DNA of 64,000 nucleotides, taken from NCBI GenBank assembly GCA_964585685.1, contig CAZPEP010000026.1:1-64000 (forward strand). The letters run 5' to 3'. Made by a program: the position numbers and the translations under genes. The notes beneath the pieces were generated by a model. It made no database searches. It was not told the DNA's origin and saw only the letters and a list, made by a program, of their open reading frames with translations. The DNA is from JALHVH01 sp964585685. Its GTDB lineage: Bacteria > Acidobacteriota > Aminicenantia > Aminicenantales > Saccharicenantaceae. Positions 7,597 to 15,635 of the stretch are shown here, one piece after another. Within the stretch, counting starts at the first letter, position 1. Each line of letters starts with the position of its first letter.

Positions 7597-8765
7597 TTCT
7601 TCGGGACGACGCGGACGCCTTCTCGGCTAATCTTGAAGCTTCCGGCGTCCCGACCGTCGTCATAACCGATCTCATAGCCCCCGGGGATCACCGAATGTTT
7701 ATCGATGATGACCTTCCTGAGTCGCGCCCCCGGGCCGACCTCGACGTCCTCGAAGAGGATGGAATCCGCGATGTCGGCCCCGTCGCGGACCCGGACGTTC
7801 GGCGACAGGACGGAGTTCTGCAAGCGGCAGCCCGTAAGATGGCATCCGGAGCCGAGAATCGAGTTCCGAATGTCCCCGCCGTCGACGAACGCCGGCGGGA
7901 ACTGGGGCTTGTGGCTGCGGACCGGCCAAACGGGGTCCATGAGGGGGATGGGGGGGGCGGGCGAGAGGAATGTCATGTTGGCCTGCCAGTAGGCGTCGAT
8001 CGTTCCGATGTCCTCCCAGTAATCGTCATAGACGTAAGCGCAGAGCTCGTGTTCGCGGACAAGCTTCGGGATGATGTCCTTGCCGAAATCGTGGGAGCTC
8101 CCCGGGGTCCGGGCGTCCTTGAGCAGGGCCTTGATGAGGATCGGGGTCCTGAAGACATAGACGCCCATCGAGGCCAGGGCCTTTTCCGGGTCCCCCGGAA
8201 GGGTTGGCGGCCTCTTCGGCTTCTCCAGGAAATCGATGATCCGGTTCTCGACGTCGACCTGGATAACTCCGAAGCGGGAGGCGTCGGCCGCCGGGACGAC
8301 CTTGGCCAGGACGACGGCGTCAGCATTGCGCTCCGTGCGGAATGCGAGGATCTTCCGGTAGTCGGCCTTGTAGACATGATCGCCCGAGAGGACGACGACC
8401 GTCTCCGGGTTCTCCTGCTGGATGGTGTAGATGTTCTGGAACACGGCGTCGGCCGTGCCTTCGTACCAGTGGTCGCTCACCCGGCCCTGGGCGGGAAGGG
8501 AGATGATGAAGTCGCCGCTCTCGGAGTGGAAGATGTTCCAGCCATTGAGGATGTGGCGCTCCAGCGAGAGGGATTTGTACTGGGTGAGCAGGGCGATCCT
8601 GCGGAGCCCGGAATTGAGGGCGTTCGAGAGGCTGAAGTCGACGATCCGATAGACGCCGAGGAAGGGCACCGAGGGCTTGGCCCGGTCCTTCGTCAGCGGG
8701 TAGAGGCGTTCCCCCTTGCCCCCGCAGAGGACCATGACCAGGGTTCGCTCAGAGGATCTGTCCAT
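7581..8765 (-). CDS. glgC: Glucose-1-phosphate adenylyltransferase
   Basis: 394 aa, full length. It makes ADP-glucose from ATP and glucose-1-phosphate, the committed step for glycogen. The pyrophosphorylase signature VLCGGKGERLYPLTKDRAKP is followed by FLGVYRIVDFSLSNALNSG, VLSGDHVYKADY and the glucose-1-phosphate loop FLEKPK. The C-terminal part is the expected left-handed beta-helix with hexapeptide-like repeats (LGSGCHLTGCRLQNSVLSPN). It overlaps the branching enzyme upstream by 17 nt and the kinase downstream by 16 nt. Allosteric effectors are not predictable from the sequence. Confidence 0.94.
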   Translation of the reverse strand: MDRSSERTLVMVLCGGKGERLYPLTKDRAKPSVPFLGVYRIVDFSLSNALNSGLRRIALLTQYKSLSLERHILNGWNIFHSESGDFIISLPAQGRVSDHWYEGTADAVFQNIYTIQQENPETVVVLSGDHVYKADYRKILAFRTERNADAVVLAKVVPAADASRFGVIQVDVENRIIDFLEKPKRPPTLPGDPEKALASMGVYVFRTPILIKALLKDARTPGSSHDFGKDIIPKLVREHELCAYVYDDYWEDIGTIDAYWQANMTFLSPAPPIPLMDPVWPVRSHKPQFPPAFVDGGDIRNSILGSGCHLTGCRLQNSVLSPNVRVRDGADIADSILFEDVEVGPGARLRKVIIDKHSVIPGGYEIGYDDGRDAGSFKISREGVRVVPKKWNPA

Positions 8766-10398
8766 CCGGCGTCACGACCTCGTCGAACAAGCGGTCCTCC
8801 TTTTCCCATGTGTCGAGGAGGACGGCCTCGCCCCCCGAAAGCGGCCGCCCGGCCTTGAGCCACCCGGCAAGCGTCCGGGCCCTCTCGTAATGCTCGGCCG
8901 CCCTGTTCTGGGCGTAGTCCCGGGCAGACCAGGTCGAAATGAGGAACGGCCAGTCGGAGCTCTCCAAGAGGAATTTTTCCTTGATGAACTGCTTCAGGAG
9001 GCGGGGATCGGCCCTTTTCCCGTCGCCGAGCCGGGCCGCCTCCTCTTCGATCCTGTAGATCCTCTCCCAAACCCAGGCGGTGTCCTCATTGAGCCAGATC
9101 CCATGGAACCCGCCCTCGCCCCAGGATCCCTCGGGCAAAGAGACCACGGACCGGGGCGGCAGGGCTTCCAGGGCGGCCGTGCCCGTCGCGGGGCGAACGG
9201 AGCTTCGGTCGAGGCCTTTGAGCGCGAGATAGAGCCATTCCGGGCCCTCGAACCACCAGTGCCCGAAGAGCTCGGTATCGTAAAGCGCGACGATCGTCCC
9301 GTCGTCCCGGTTCTTCAGAATTTCCTCGACGGTGGATACGAAATGACGGGCATGTTCCTTCAAACGCTCCCGAACCTTCCCGGGGTGGTAGGGGGCCTTG
9401 TCGCCCAAGCCCGCTTCGCTCGAGGTGATGCGCCAATAGCGCATCCCGCCCGGGAAGTGCTTTTTGTGGAATTCCAAGTACCACCCGTCCCCGGGATAGC
9501 CCGACTGGCGGCTCCAGACCTGGGCGCCCGAAACCTCGTCGCGGACGAAGAACGGCGTGTCCGAGGGGTAGGCCAGGTAGGCTGAATAGGGGTCCTTGCC
9601 CGGGTCTTCCGGCCGATCGGACGGGTTCCGGGATCCTTCCCAAAGGCGCTTGAGCGCGGGAAATCTGTCCGTGTAGACGCCCCTGGCCACTCCCCCTTTG
9701 AGGAGATGGCCGTTGACGAAGAAATAACCGATGCCTTCCGAGCCCAGGATCTCGTCCACCCCCTGCCGGGGGAAAGGGGGCCGGTCGCCGAAGGGGGGCT
9801 TCCAGGAGTAAGCGGGACGGTAAGCGCATTCCGGGATCCAGAACCCTTTCGGGTCCCGGCCGAAATGCTTCCGGTATGTGTGCTTCCCCTGTCGGACCTG
9901 GTGACGGATGCTCTCGTCCCGGCCGAGCAGGGGGAAATAACTGTGTGTGGCGGCCGAGGTCAAGACCTCGATCTGCCCCGCGTCCTGAAAGGCCCGGAAG
10001 CCATCGACGATGTCCTCGCGGCATGTCCCGTGGAAGTCCACGGCGAGCTTCTCGTACCATTCCTGCCAGAAGACGGTCAGGGCGAGGAGTTCGGCGTCGC
10101 CCGTGCGCTCGAAATGCGCCCGGTCCCGGGACGCGACCTCGATCTTCATGGTGAGGTATTCGTCGAAACCGGACTTGAAGCGCGCGTCCTTAAGCTGAGC
10201 GGCCAGGACCGGCGTGAACCCGATGTTGATCCCGGGGACGATCCCCTCGTCCCCGAGCCGGCGCAGAACGTCGAGAATGGGAAGGTAGCTTTCCGCGGCC
10301 GCTTCATAGAGCCAGTCCACTCCATGGGGCCAGCTGCCGTGGGAGAGGACATACGGAATGTGGCTGTGCAGGACCAGAACGAAATTATTATCGGGCAT
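8749..10398 (-). CDS. GH57 1,4-alpha-glucan branching enzyme
   Basis: 549 aa, close to the usual GH57 branching-enzyme length, with the DUF1957-type C-terminal helical region. It forms alpha-1,6 branches in glycogen. GH57 motif 1 is VLHSHIPYV, motif 2 region VLTSAATHSYFPLLG, motif 3 FWIPECAYRPAYSW (nucleophile Glu) and motif 4 ALYDTELFGHWWFEGPEWL (acid/base Asp). Start ATG 10398 has a GGAG site and overlaps the glucanotransferase stop; a longer frame upstream has no homology. No GH13 GlgB lies in the window, so branching here is of the GH57 type seen in thermophiles and deep-branching anaerobes. Confidence 0.9.
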   Translation of the reverse strand: MPDNNFVLVLHSHIPYVLSHGSWPHGVDWLYEAAAESYLPILDVLRRLGDEGIVPGINIGFTPVLAAQLKDARFKSGFDEYLTMKIEVASRDRAHFERTGDAELLALTVFWQEWYEKLAVDFHGTCREDIVDGFRAFQDAGQIEVLTSAATHSYFPLLGRDESIRHQVRQGKHTYRKHFGRDPKGFWIPECAYRPAYSWKPPFGDRPPFPRQGVDEILGSEGIGYFFVNGHLLKGGVARGVYTDRFPALKRLWEGSRNPSDRPEDPGKDPYSAYLAYPSDTPFFVRDEVSGAQVWSRQSGYPGDGWYLEFHKKHFPGGMRYWRITSSEAGLGDKAPYHPGKVRERLKEHARHFVSTVEEILKNRDDGTIVALYDTELFGHWWFEGPEWLYLALKGLDRSSVRPATGTAALEALPPRSVVSLPEGSWGEGGFHGIWLNEDTAWVWERIYRIEEEAARLGDGKRADPRLLKQFIKEKFLLESSDWPFLISTWSARDYAQNRAAEHYERARTLAGWLKAGRPLSGGEAVLLDTWEKEDRLFDEVVTPDGQIL

Positions 10399-12343
10399 GT
10401 TTCTCCGCCAGTACGATGTCGAGGGCCGCGGCCTCCCCTCCGGCGAGCATAAACCTCCGGACAAGAAGGATACAAAATCCCTGATGGATTATATCATAGT
10501 CCTTCTCGGATTGGGACAGGGTCCGGAGAGGGAAGCTCCAGACCTCGTCCGCTTCCTCTGCCCGGAACGATAGGCGCCCGGCCATGAGCTCGGCGCCGTC
10601 GGCCAGGAGCGCGAACTCGTCCGGGAGCATGTAGAAATTCCATTCGGAGGCGAACGTCAGGGAGATCGGCTGCTCCCCGGCATTCGCGATCTCGTAGCGG
10701 ACCCGGATCGCCGCGTCCTCCGCTCCGATCCGCTTGCGGACGACCACGGGGACGTCTTCCCCGTCGATCCGAACGCTGCCCTTCCTCTCCAAGGCAAGGA
10801 CGGCCCCCTCGACCGTAACGGCATATTCCCCGTCGACGAAATTCCCTAGTTCGCCGTACTCCGCGCGCCGGATGTCCTCCACTTGGGTCGCCGGACGGAG
10901 GAAGCGGTCGAGGCATGAAAAACGCGGCTGGCGGTCGTATCTGAGCATCTCTTCGGCTCCGGGCGGAAGCCGCTTCGTGAGTTCGTGGATGCTCTTCCCT
11001 TCCACCGTTCCATCGTCGCCCCGGGCGTGGTAGGACTCGGGCCTTCGCGACAGGACGTCCGTGATGTTCCTCGAGGTCGGCCGATGGTCGATCTCGACGA
11101 CCGCGCCCCCGAACGAGGGCTTGACGACGAGGCCGAAGACCCCGGCGTCCGCCGAAAATTCGGAGCGGCCGTCCAGATCGAGGTCCTCCTCCCTCCAGCC
11201 AGCCCCTCCGGGCAAGGCCTTTTCGGCTTCGAGGAGATGGCGCCAGGCGGCTTCCCTCAGATGCGGCAGATAAAGCCCGCCGAAGACACCGTGCCAATAA
11301 GGATCGTTGCATTGGGCCATGGAGAGCTCGCGGGCGGCCTCCCGGTTTCCCAAGGCGGCAACCCTCTTTGAAACCGACAGCATCCGCTTGTGGAGCCAGT
11401 TCGATTCCGGATACTTCAGGAAGAAGTCGCGGAAGAAGCCCCCGCGAAGGAACCGACGCGCCTCCGACGGGCAAGAATCCCGGGTCTCCCGGTAGACGGT
11501 GAGTTCCGACGGTTCGAGGACCCATTCCGTCATCTCCTCGTAGGAGGCCGGGGGGAGGTAGATCCTTCCGCCAGGAGGTTCGGAGTCCGCGTACTCCGAG
11601 AGCGTCATTGTCCGGACCCCCGTCTCTTCCAGGTGATTCAGGAATTTCCCGAGCCACCCTTTTCCGTAGACCCATTCCGCTGTCCCCGGCCAGAGCCCGA
11701 ACTTTTCCCCGTCGTCTCCGAGGACCGCGATCCCTCCCTGTTCGCGGATCGCCGCGAACGCCGCGTCGACCTCACTGAGCGCGCGGAACGGGATGAGATA
11801 TCGAAGCTGTTTGTCAATGGGAAAGACCCTCAGCGGGAGGCCTTCGTCTTCGGTGATGTATGAGGTGTGGGTATCCTTCGCGCCGGCGTAGTGGAAGTGC
11901 TCTTCGTCGAGGAGCGTGTATTCGATCCCGGCCCGGGCCAGGGTCCCGGCGAGATGCGGCTCCCAGACCCTTTCGGTCAGCCACAGGCCCCTTGGCCGGC
12001 AGCCGAAATGCTCCTCGAGATAGCGGCTCATCATCCGGATTTGGCTGAGGCGGTCCTCCTCAGGGATGATAGCCAGAATCGGCTCATAAAAGCCGCCGCC
12101 GAGGAGCTCGACCTGCCCACGTCCGACAAGATCCCGGACGAGGTCCCGGCATTTTCCCCGGCGCCGCTCCATGTGTTCCAGCAGGGGCCCGGAAAAATGC
12201 AAGGAGAGCTTGAAGGCCGGGTGCTTGGCGACCTCGGCCAGGAACGGCTCGTAACACTCGTCAAACGCCCGTTCGAAGACGTGGTCGAAGTTGCCCACCG
12301 GCTGATGGCAGTGGACGGCGAAGAGGAACCGGAGGGGGTTCAC
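10388..12343 (-). CDS. GH57 4-alpha-glucanotransferase (DUF1925/DUF1926 domains)
   Basis: 651 aa, matching the Thermococcus-type GH57 4-alpha-glucanotransferase. Motif 1 FAVHCHQPVGNFD, motif 2 area VELLGGGFYEPIL, motif 3 GLWLTERVWEPHL (nucleophile Glu) and motif 4 LGDDGEKFGLWP (Asp) are intact. The C-terminal half is the beta-sandwich DUF1926 region. It should disproportionate maltodextrins or debranched glycogen. The start is a GTG at 12343 that overlaps the upstream gene's TGA (GTGA); an open frame continues further upstream but lacks family similarity. Alternative reading: an alpha-amylase of the same subfamily. Confidence 0.88.
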   Translation of the reverse strand: MNPLRFLFAVHCHQPVGNFDHVFERAFDECYEPFLAEVAKHPAFKLSLHFSGPLLEHMERRRGKCRDLVRDLVGRGQVELLGGGFYEPILAIIPEEDRLSQIRMMSRYLEEHFGCRPRGLWLTERVWEPHLAGTLARAGIEYTLLDEEHFHYAGAKDTHTSYITEDEGLPLRVFPIDKQLRYLIPFRALSEVDAAFAAIREQGGIAVLGDDGEKFGLWPGTAEWVYGKGWLGKFLNHLEETGVRTMTLSEYADSEPPGGRIYLPPASYEEMTEWVLEPSELTVYRETRDSCPSEARRFLRGGFFRDFFLKYPESNWLHKRMLSVSKRVAALGNREAARELSMAQCNDPYWHGVFGGLYLPHLREAAWRHLLEAEKALPGGAGWREEDLDLDGRSEFSADAGVFGLVVKPSFGGAVVEIDHRPTSRNITDVLSRRPESYHARGDDGTVEGKSIHELTKRLPPGAEEMLRYDRQPRFSCLDRFLRPATQVEDIRRAEYGELGNFVDGEYAVTVEGAVLALERKGSVRIDGEDVPVVVRKRIGAEDAAIRVRYEIANAGEQPISLTFASEWNFYMLPDEFALLADGAELMAGRLSFRAEEADEVWSFPLRTLSQSEKDYDIIHQGFCILLVRRFMLAGGEAAALDIVLAEKHAR

Positions 12344-13665
12344 GGGCGGCCTCCTTGTCCAGCCCTTTGCAGGGCGGCGCGGATATAGCTCTTGAAGAGG
12401 AAATCGAACTCTTCCTTGTCGGGCTCCCCGTACCACCAGAACCAGTCGGACCCTTCCGCGACATAGATCTCGGGGAGGGGGCCGCAGAGGGCCCTCGCGT
12501 CGGCGAGTTCTTCCCAGGCCCGGTTCTTGGCCGGATCTCCGACCCACTTGGAGAAGTTGCCCAGCCAGGTCCCCGGGACCAGTGCGACGTCCCGCCCGCG
12601 GCCATGGGTCCGGAGGTATGCGCCGGGCAGGATGGGCGCGATCCCTTGGGCCTCGAGCAGGCGACCGTAGAATTCCCTGAGGAACGGGACACCGTTCCCC
12701 GGGTAGTATTCCCACGCGTTCTCGCCGTCCAGGACAACGACGCAGACGGCGTCGTCGGGAGAGACTCGGCGCCGGGCCTCGAGCCTCCGGAGGAAATCCG
12801 CTACCGCGTCCTTTTCGGGCCATTTCTGATACGAGAAGCTTAGGAGGTCGGAGAGCTCCCGGTCTCGGAAGAACATCGGCAGCCCTTCCGCCTCATAGGG
12901 TTTGTAGAGCGCCGAACGGTCGGCGGGTTCCCCGAGGCTCTTCCAAAGGACGTTCTCGTCGGTGAGGGCGTAGGCAAAGCCGGCTCGCCCAGCCGCAGCG
13001 GCCACATCCCGGCTTACGGCTCCTTCTGAAGGCCAAAGGCCGTCGGGCCCGAATCCGAAGACCTTTTGGAAATATTCTTTTCCCATCCGAAGCTGGGATT
13101 CTCCGTCCTCGGGACGCCGGAACCGCGTCCCCGGGGCCTTCTCGTCCGGGGAACAGGAGCTGTCGAAGACGAGGGGCAGGAGTGGGTGATAATAGGGCGA
13201 CGTCGTGATCTCGGCCAGGCCTTTCTTCTTCAGGCGACGGAACAGCGGCACCAGATCGCCGTGGAGCCTTTTCCTGAGGGCCAGGAGCGATTCGCGATCC
13301 AAGCCCGCGCCGTCGAACGGTGGAAACAAAGCTTCGAGGGCGCGCTTTTGGAGCTCGCCGGCGCTTCCACTGCCGGGAGCGATCTTTCCCAGGAGCCGGA
13401 CGTCCGAATAGGTCAGGTCCGCCGGGTTCTTCTCGAGGGCCCTCTGATAAGGATCGTTGGCGGTCCCCGAGGCATATTCCTCGAGCTGTTCGAGAAGGCA
13501 GGGGACGAAATTGAAGGTGCAGGGAAATCCCGACTCGCGGACCAGTTCCCCCATGGGATGATAATTTTTTGTGGCATGGAGGTTCACCCAGGGCAGGATG
13601 TATTCCCCGTTAGCCGGGTCCTTGTATATAGGTTGATGGAAATGCCAGACGATGGAGAGGTACAT
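12340..13665 (-). CDS. GH57 glycoside hydrolase (amylopullulanase-type catalytic domain)
   Basis: 441 aa. The N-terminus is amylopullulanase-like: IVWHFHQPIYKDPANGEY and WVNLHATKNYH (motif 1). TTSPYYHPLLPLV (motif 2), LWPSEGAVS (motif 3, nucleophile Glu) and VVLDGENAWEYY (motif 4, Asp) follow. It lacks the long C-terminal extension of archaeal amylopullulanases and has no signal peptide, so it is probably a cytoplasmic glucan-degrading or debranching enzyme. It starts 3 nt after the M28 peptidase stop and its own stop overlaps the next start. Precise linkage specificity cannot be read. Confidence 0.85.
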   Translation of the reverse strand: MYLSIVWHFHQPIYKDPANGEYILPWVNLHATKNYHPMGELVRESGFPCTFNFVPCLLEQLEEYASGTANDPYQRALEKNPADLTYSDVRLLGKIAPGSGSAGELQKRALEALFPPFDGAGLDRESLLALRKRLHGDLVPLFRRLKKKGLAEITTSPYYHPLLPLVFDSSCSPDEKAPGTRFRRPEDGESQLRMGKEYFQKVFGFGPDGLWPSEGAVSRDVAAAAGRAGFAYALTDENVLWKSLGEPADRSALYKPYEAEGLPMFFRDRELSDLLSFSYQKWPEKDAVADFLRRLEARRRVSPDDAVCVVVLDGENAWEYYPGNGVPFLREFYGRLLEAQGIAPILPGAYLRTHGRGRDVALVPGTWLGNFSKWVGDPAKNRAWEELADARALCGPLPEIYVAEGSDWFWWYGEPDKEEFDFLFKSYIRAALQRAGQGGRP

Positions 13666-13668
13666 GGT

Positions 13669-15093
13669 TTAGATCCCTTCCTGGGCGATGAGGTAGGCAT
13701 AGGCCGCAAGTGCGACGGACAGGAGCTCCAGTTCTCTTGGGTGGACCTCCGAAAGGACGTCGAGGGCGGAATGATGGACATCAAAGTAGCGCTGGGAATC
13801 TGCGATGATTCCGAGGAGGGCGGTCCCGTCCTTCGCGAGCGGGGCCACGTCCACCCCTCCCCCGCCTGGGCGCATCCAACGGATGCCTAAGGGCTCGAAA
13901 AGGCCGGCCCATTTCTTAAGCTTGGCATATACGTCGGGCGGGCCTCCGGCGACGGCGACCGGAAGATACCCCCCCCCGTCGGATTCCATGGCGGCGATAT
14001 GCGTTTCGCTCTTTCGCCCTTCCGCGGCCGCGTAGAAACGCCCGCCCGTTCCGCCGAACTCCTCGTCCATGAACATCACGGCCCTTATGGTGCGTTTCGG
14101 CCGCAGGCCGCATTCCTTGATGAGCCTCAGCGCCTCGACGGCAGCGGCACATCCCGCGCCGTCATCGTGGGCGCCGGTCGCCAGGTCCCAACTGTCCAGG
14201 TGGCCTCCGAGGAGGACGATTTCGCCCGGAAGCTCCGTCCCACGGAGCTCGCCGATGATGTTGGCGGACGACACAGGACCGAGGTCCGTGCAAGATAGCT
14301 CCAGGCGGACCCGGACCTCCGGTCCTTTTGCGATGAGGCCGGAAAGGAACGTTGCGTCCTTCGTGCTGATCGCGGCGGCCGGTATCCTCGATATGGCGGG
14401 ATCGTATTGGAGGAGTCCCGTATGCGGGTTCCCGTCCTCGCGGAAGGTGAGTGAACGGACGAGGACGGCTGCGGCCCCCAGTTTCGCCGCCTCGGAGGCG
14501 CCGCGAACCCGCTGGTCGACAGCTCCGCCGTAGGCCCTGTAGGTCTCCACGAGCGTCCGGTCCATCGGGCGGTTGAAGAGGATGATGCGTCCCTTAACGG
14601 CCGCCCCGTGCCTCCCGAGCTCCTCGAAGGATCGGACCTCGATGACGGGGGCCGTCACTCCACCGGGGGGCGTTCCGACACTTCCGCCGAGGGCGCTGAC
14701 GGACAAGGCTGTGTCTTGGGAGAGCGGTGGATCAATGATCGTGGCGCGCTCGGTCCCGCCGCGGACCCACCGTTCGACCCTGACGGGCTCCAAACGCACG
14801 TTATCGAAGCCTAGCTCGATCATCATTGCGTTCATGAGCTCGACTCCCGCGGCGGCACCGGGCGATCCCGTCAGGCGCGGCCCGACGGAGGTCAGCCTTC
14901 GGAGGAACTCATAGGCGCGCTCCTGTTCGAGGCCCATGGCCTTAAGCTTCTCGACGACGGCAGGATAGGGCCCGTCGGGAGATCGTACCTGCGCGGACGA
15001 CGGCGGCGAAAGAAGCGCGGATCCGACGAGGAGCGGAAGCGATACGACAAGAGCCAGAGAATGGGAACGGCATATCGGGTTGCGTCGCGGCAT
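13669..15093 (-). CDS. Exported M28 family metallopeptidase with PA domain
   Basis: 474 aa from ATG 15093 (AAAGGA site 6 nt upstream; another in-frame ATG lies at 15108). A Sec signal ends near PPSSAQ. A PA insert (about residues 130-230) precedes the dizinc catalytic core. All ligands are visible: GGHLDSWDL (His), GAHDDGAG (Asp), FMDEEFGG (Glu-Glu), AMESDGGG (Asp) and DVHHSALD (His). The fold is that of carboxypeptidase Q-like enzymes that release amino acids from peptides in the periplasm. Its stop is 3 nt from the first GH57 gene, so it may head that operon, linking peptide uptake and glucan storage only by transcription. Confidence 0.88.
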   Translation of the reverse strand: MPRRNPICRSHSLALVVSLPLLVGSALLSPPSSAQVRSPDGPYPAVVEKLKAMGLEQERAYEFLRRLTSVGPRLTGSPGAAAGVELMNAMMIELGFDNVRLEPVRVERWVRGGTERATIIDPPLSQDTALSVSALGGSVGTPPGGVTAPVIEVRSFEELGRHGAAVKGRIILFNRPMDRTLVETYRAYGGAVDQRVRGASEAAKLGAAAVLVRSLTFREDGNPHTGLLQYDPAISRIPAAAISTKDATFLSGLIAKGPEVRVRLELSCTDLGPVSSANIIGELRGTELPGEIVLLGGHLDSWDLATGAHDDGAGCAAAVEALRLIKECGLRPKRTIRAVMFMDEEFGGTGGRFYAAAEGRKSETHIAAMESDGGGYLPVAVAGGPPDVYAKLKKWAGLFEPLGIRWMRPGGGGVDVAPLAKDGTALLGIIADSQRYFDVHHSALDVLSEVHPRELELLSVALAAYAYLIAQEGI

Positions 15094-15105
15094 TCGTTTT
15101 CCTTT

Positions 15106-15128
15106 CATGAGAGAGAGCGTCTCTCATG
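15106..15128. repeat. Perfect inverted repeat upstream of the M28 peptidase
   Basis: Arms CATGAGAGA (15106-15114) and TCTCTCATG (15120-15128) with a 5-nt loop. It spans the first candidate ATG and the region before the Shine-Dalgarno of the 15093 start. It could be an operator or an mRNA hairpin; no U-tract follows. Confidence 0.6.
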
Positions 15129-15144
15129 ATAGCAGAATCGCGGC

Positions 15145-15609
15145 CTATTTCATCTTAAAGAACAGCCAGTTGACGTCCTTTTCGCCGGCCCTCGGCTTGA
15201 TTCGGACAAGCGCGTAGCGGCCGTCGAGTTTGCCTCCCCGGATGTCAATGACCCGTTTGGAGTCCGTCGTTTCGATCGACGCATAGGTTCCCCGGTCCCA
15301 GATCTCAACGGTCCCCGCCCCGTACTCGGGCTCCGGGATAACGCCCTCGAAATCGGCATAATCGAGGGGGTGGTCCTCCGTTCGGACGGCCAGACGCTTC
15401 TCCCCTTCCGCCGCGGGAGGCGTCTTAGGGATGGCCCAACTGGCTAAGACCCCCTTCTCCTCGAGCCTCAGATCATAATGGAGGCGCGAGGCCGCATGTT
15501 TCTGAATGACGTAAACGAGGCACTCTGCGCGGCCCGTCGGCTTCGCCCCGCCTGCGGGCTCCGGGGTCTTCGCAAAATCCCGCTTCTTGGCGTATTCCTT
15601 GAGGCTCAT
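15145..15609 (-). CDS. Stand-alone 3'-phosphoesterase domain of the LigD type
   Basis: 154 aa corresponding to only the PE module of bacterial NHEJ DNA ligase D. The catalytic set H-H-D-R appears in KHAASRLHYDLRLE, the second His/Tyr pair in RTEDHPLDYADFEG, and WAIPK and GAGTVEIWDRG complete the fold. In LigD this domain removes 3'-phosphate or 3'-ribonucleoside from DNA ends. No ligase, polymerase or Ku gene is in the window. Start ATG 15609 has a GGGAG site, 26 nt after the transformylase gene. Free-standing PE proteins are known in bacteria and archaea and probably clean 3' ends in repair. Confidence 0.88.
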   Translation of the reverse strand: MSLKEYAKKRDFAKTPEPAGGAKPTGRAECLVYVIQKHAASRLHYDLRLEEKGVLASWAIPKTPPAAEGEKRLAVRTEDHPLDYADFEGVIPEPEYGAGTVEIWDRGTYASIETTDSKRVIDIRGGKLDGRYALVRIKPRAGEKDVNWLFFKMK

Positions 15610-15635
15610 GGGGACTTCTCCCGCCGGCCCCGGGC

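Noticed and set aside
7695..8858. Long open frame antisense to glgC
   Set aside because: Its product is low-complexity, Asp/Arg/Gly-rich and matches the mirror of glgC codon use; typical high-GC shadow.
10985..11371. Antisense frames inside the GH57 genes
   Set aside because: No Shine-Dalgarno or recognisable domain; codon pattern is that of the opposite strand gene.
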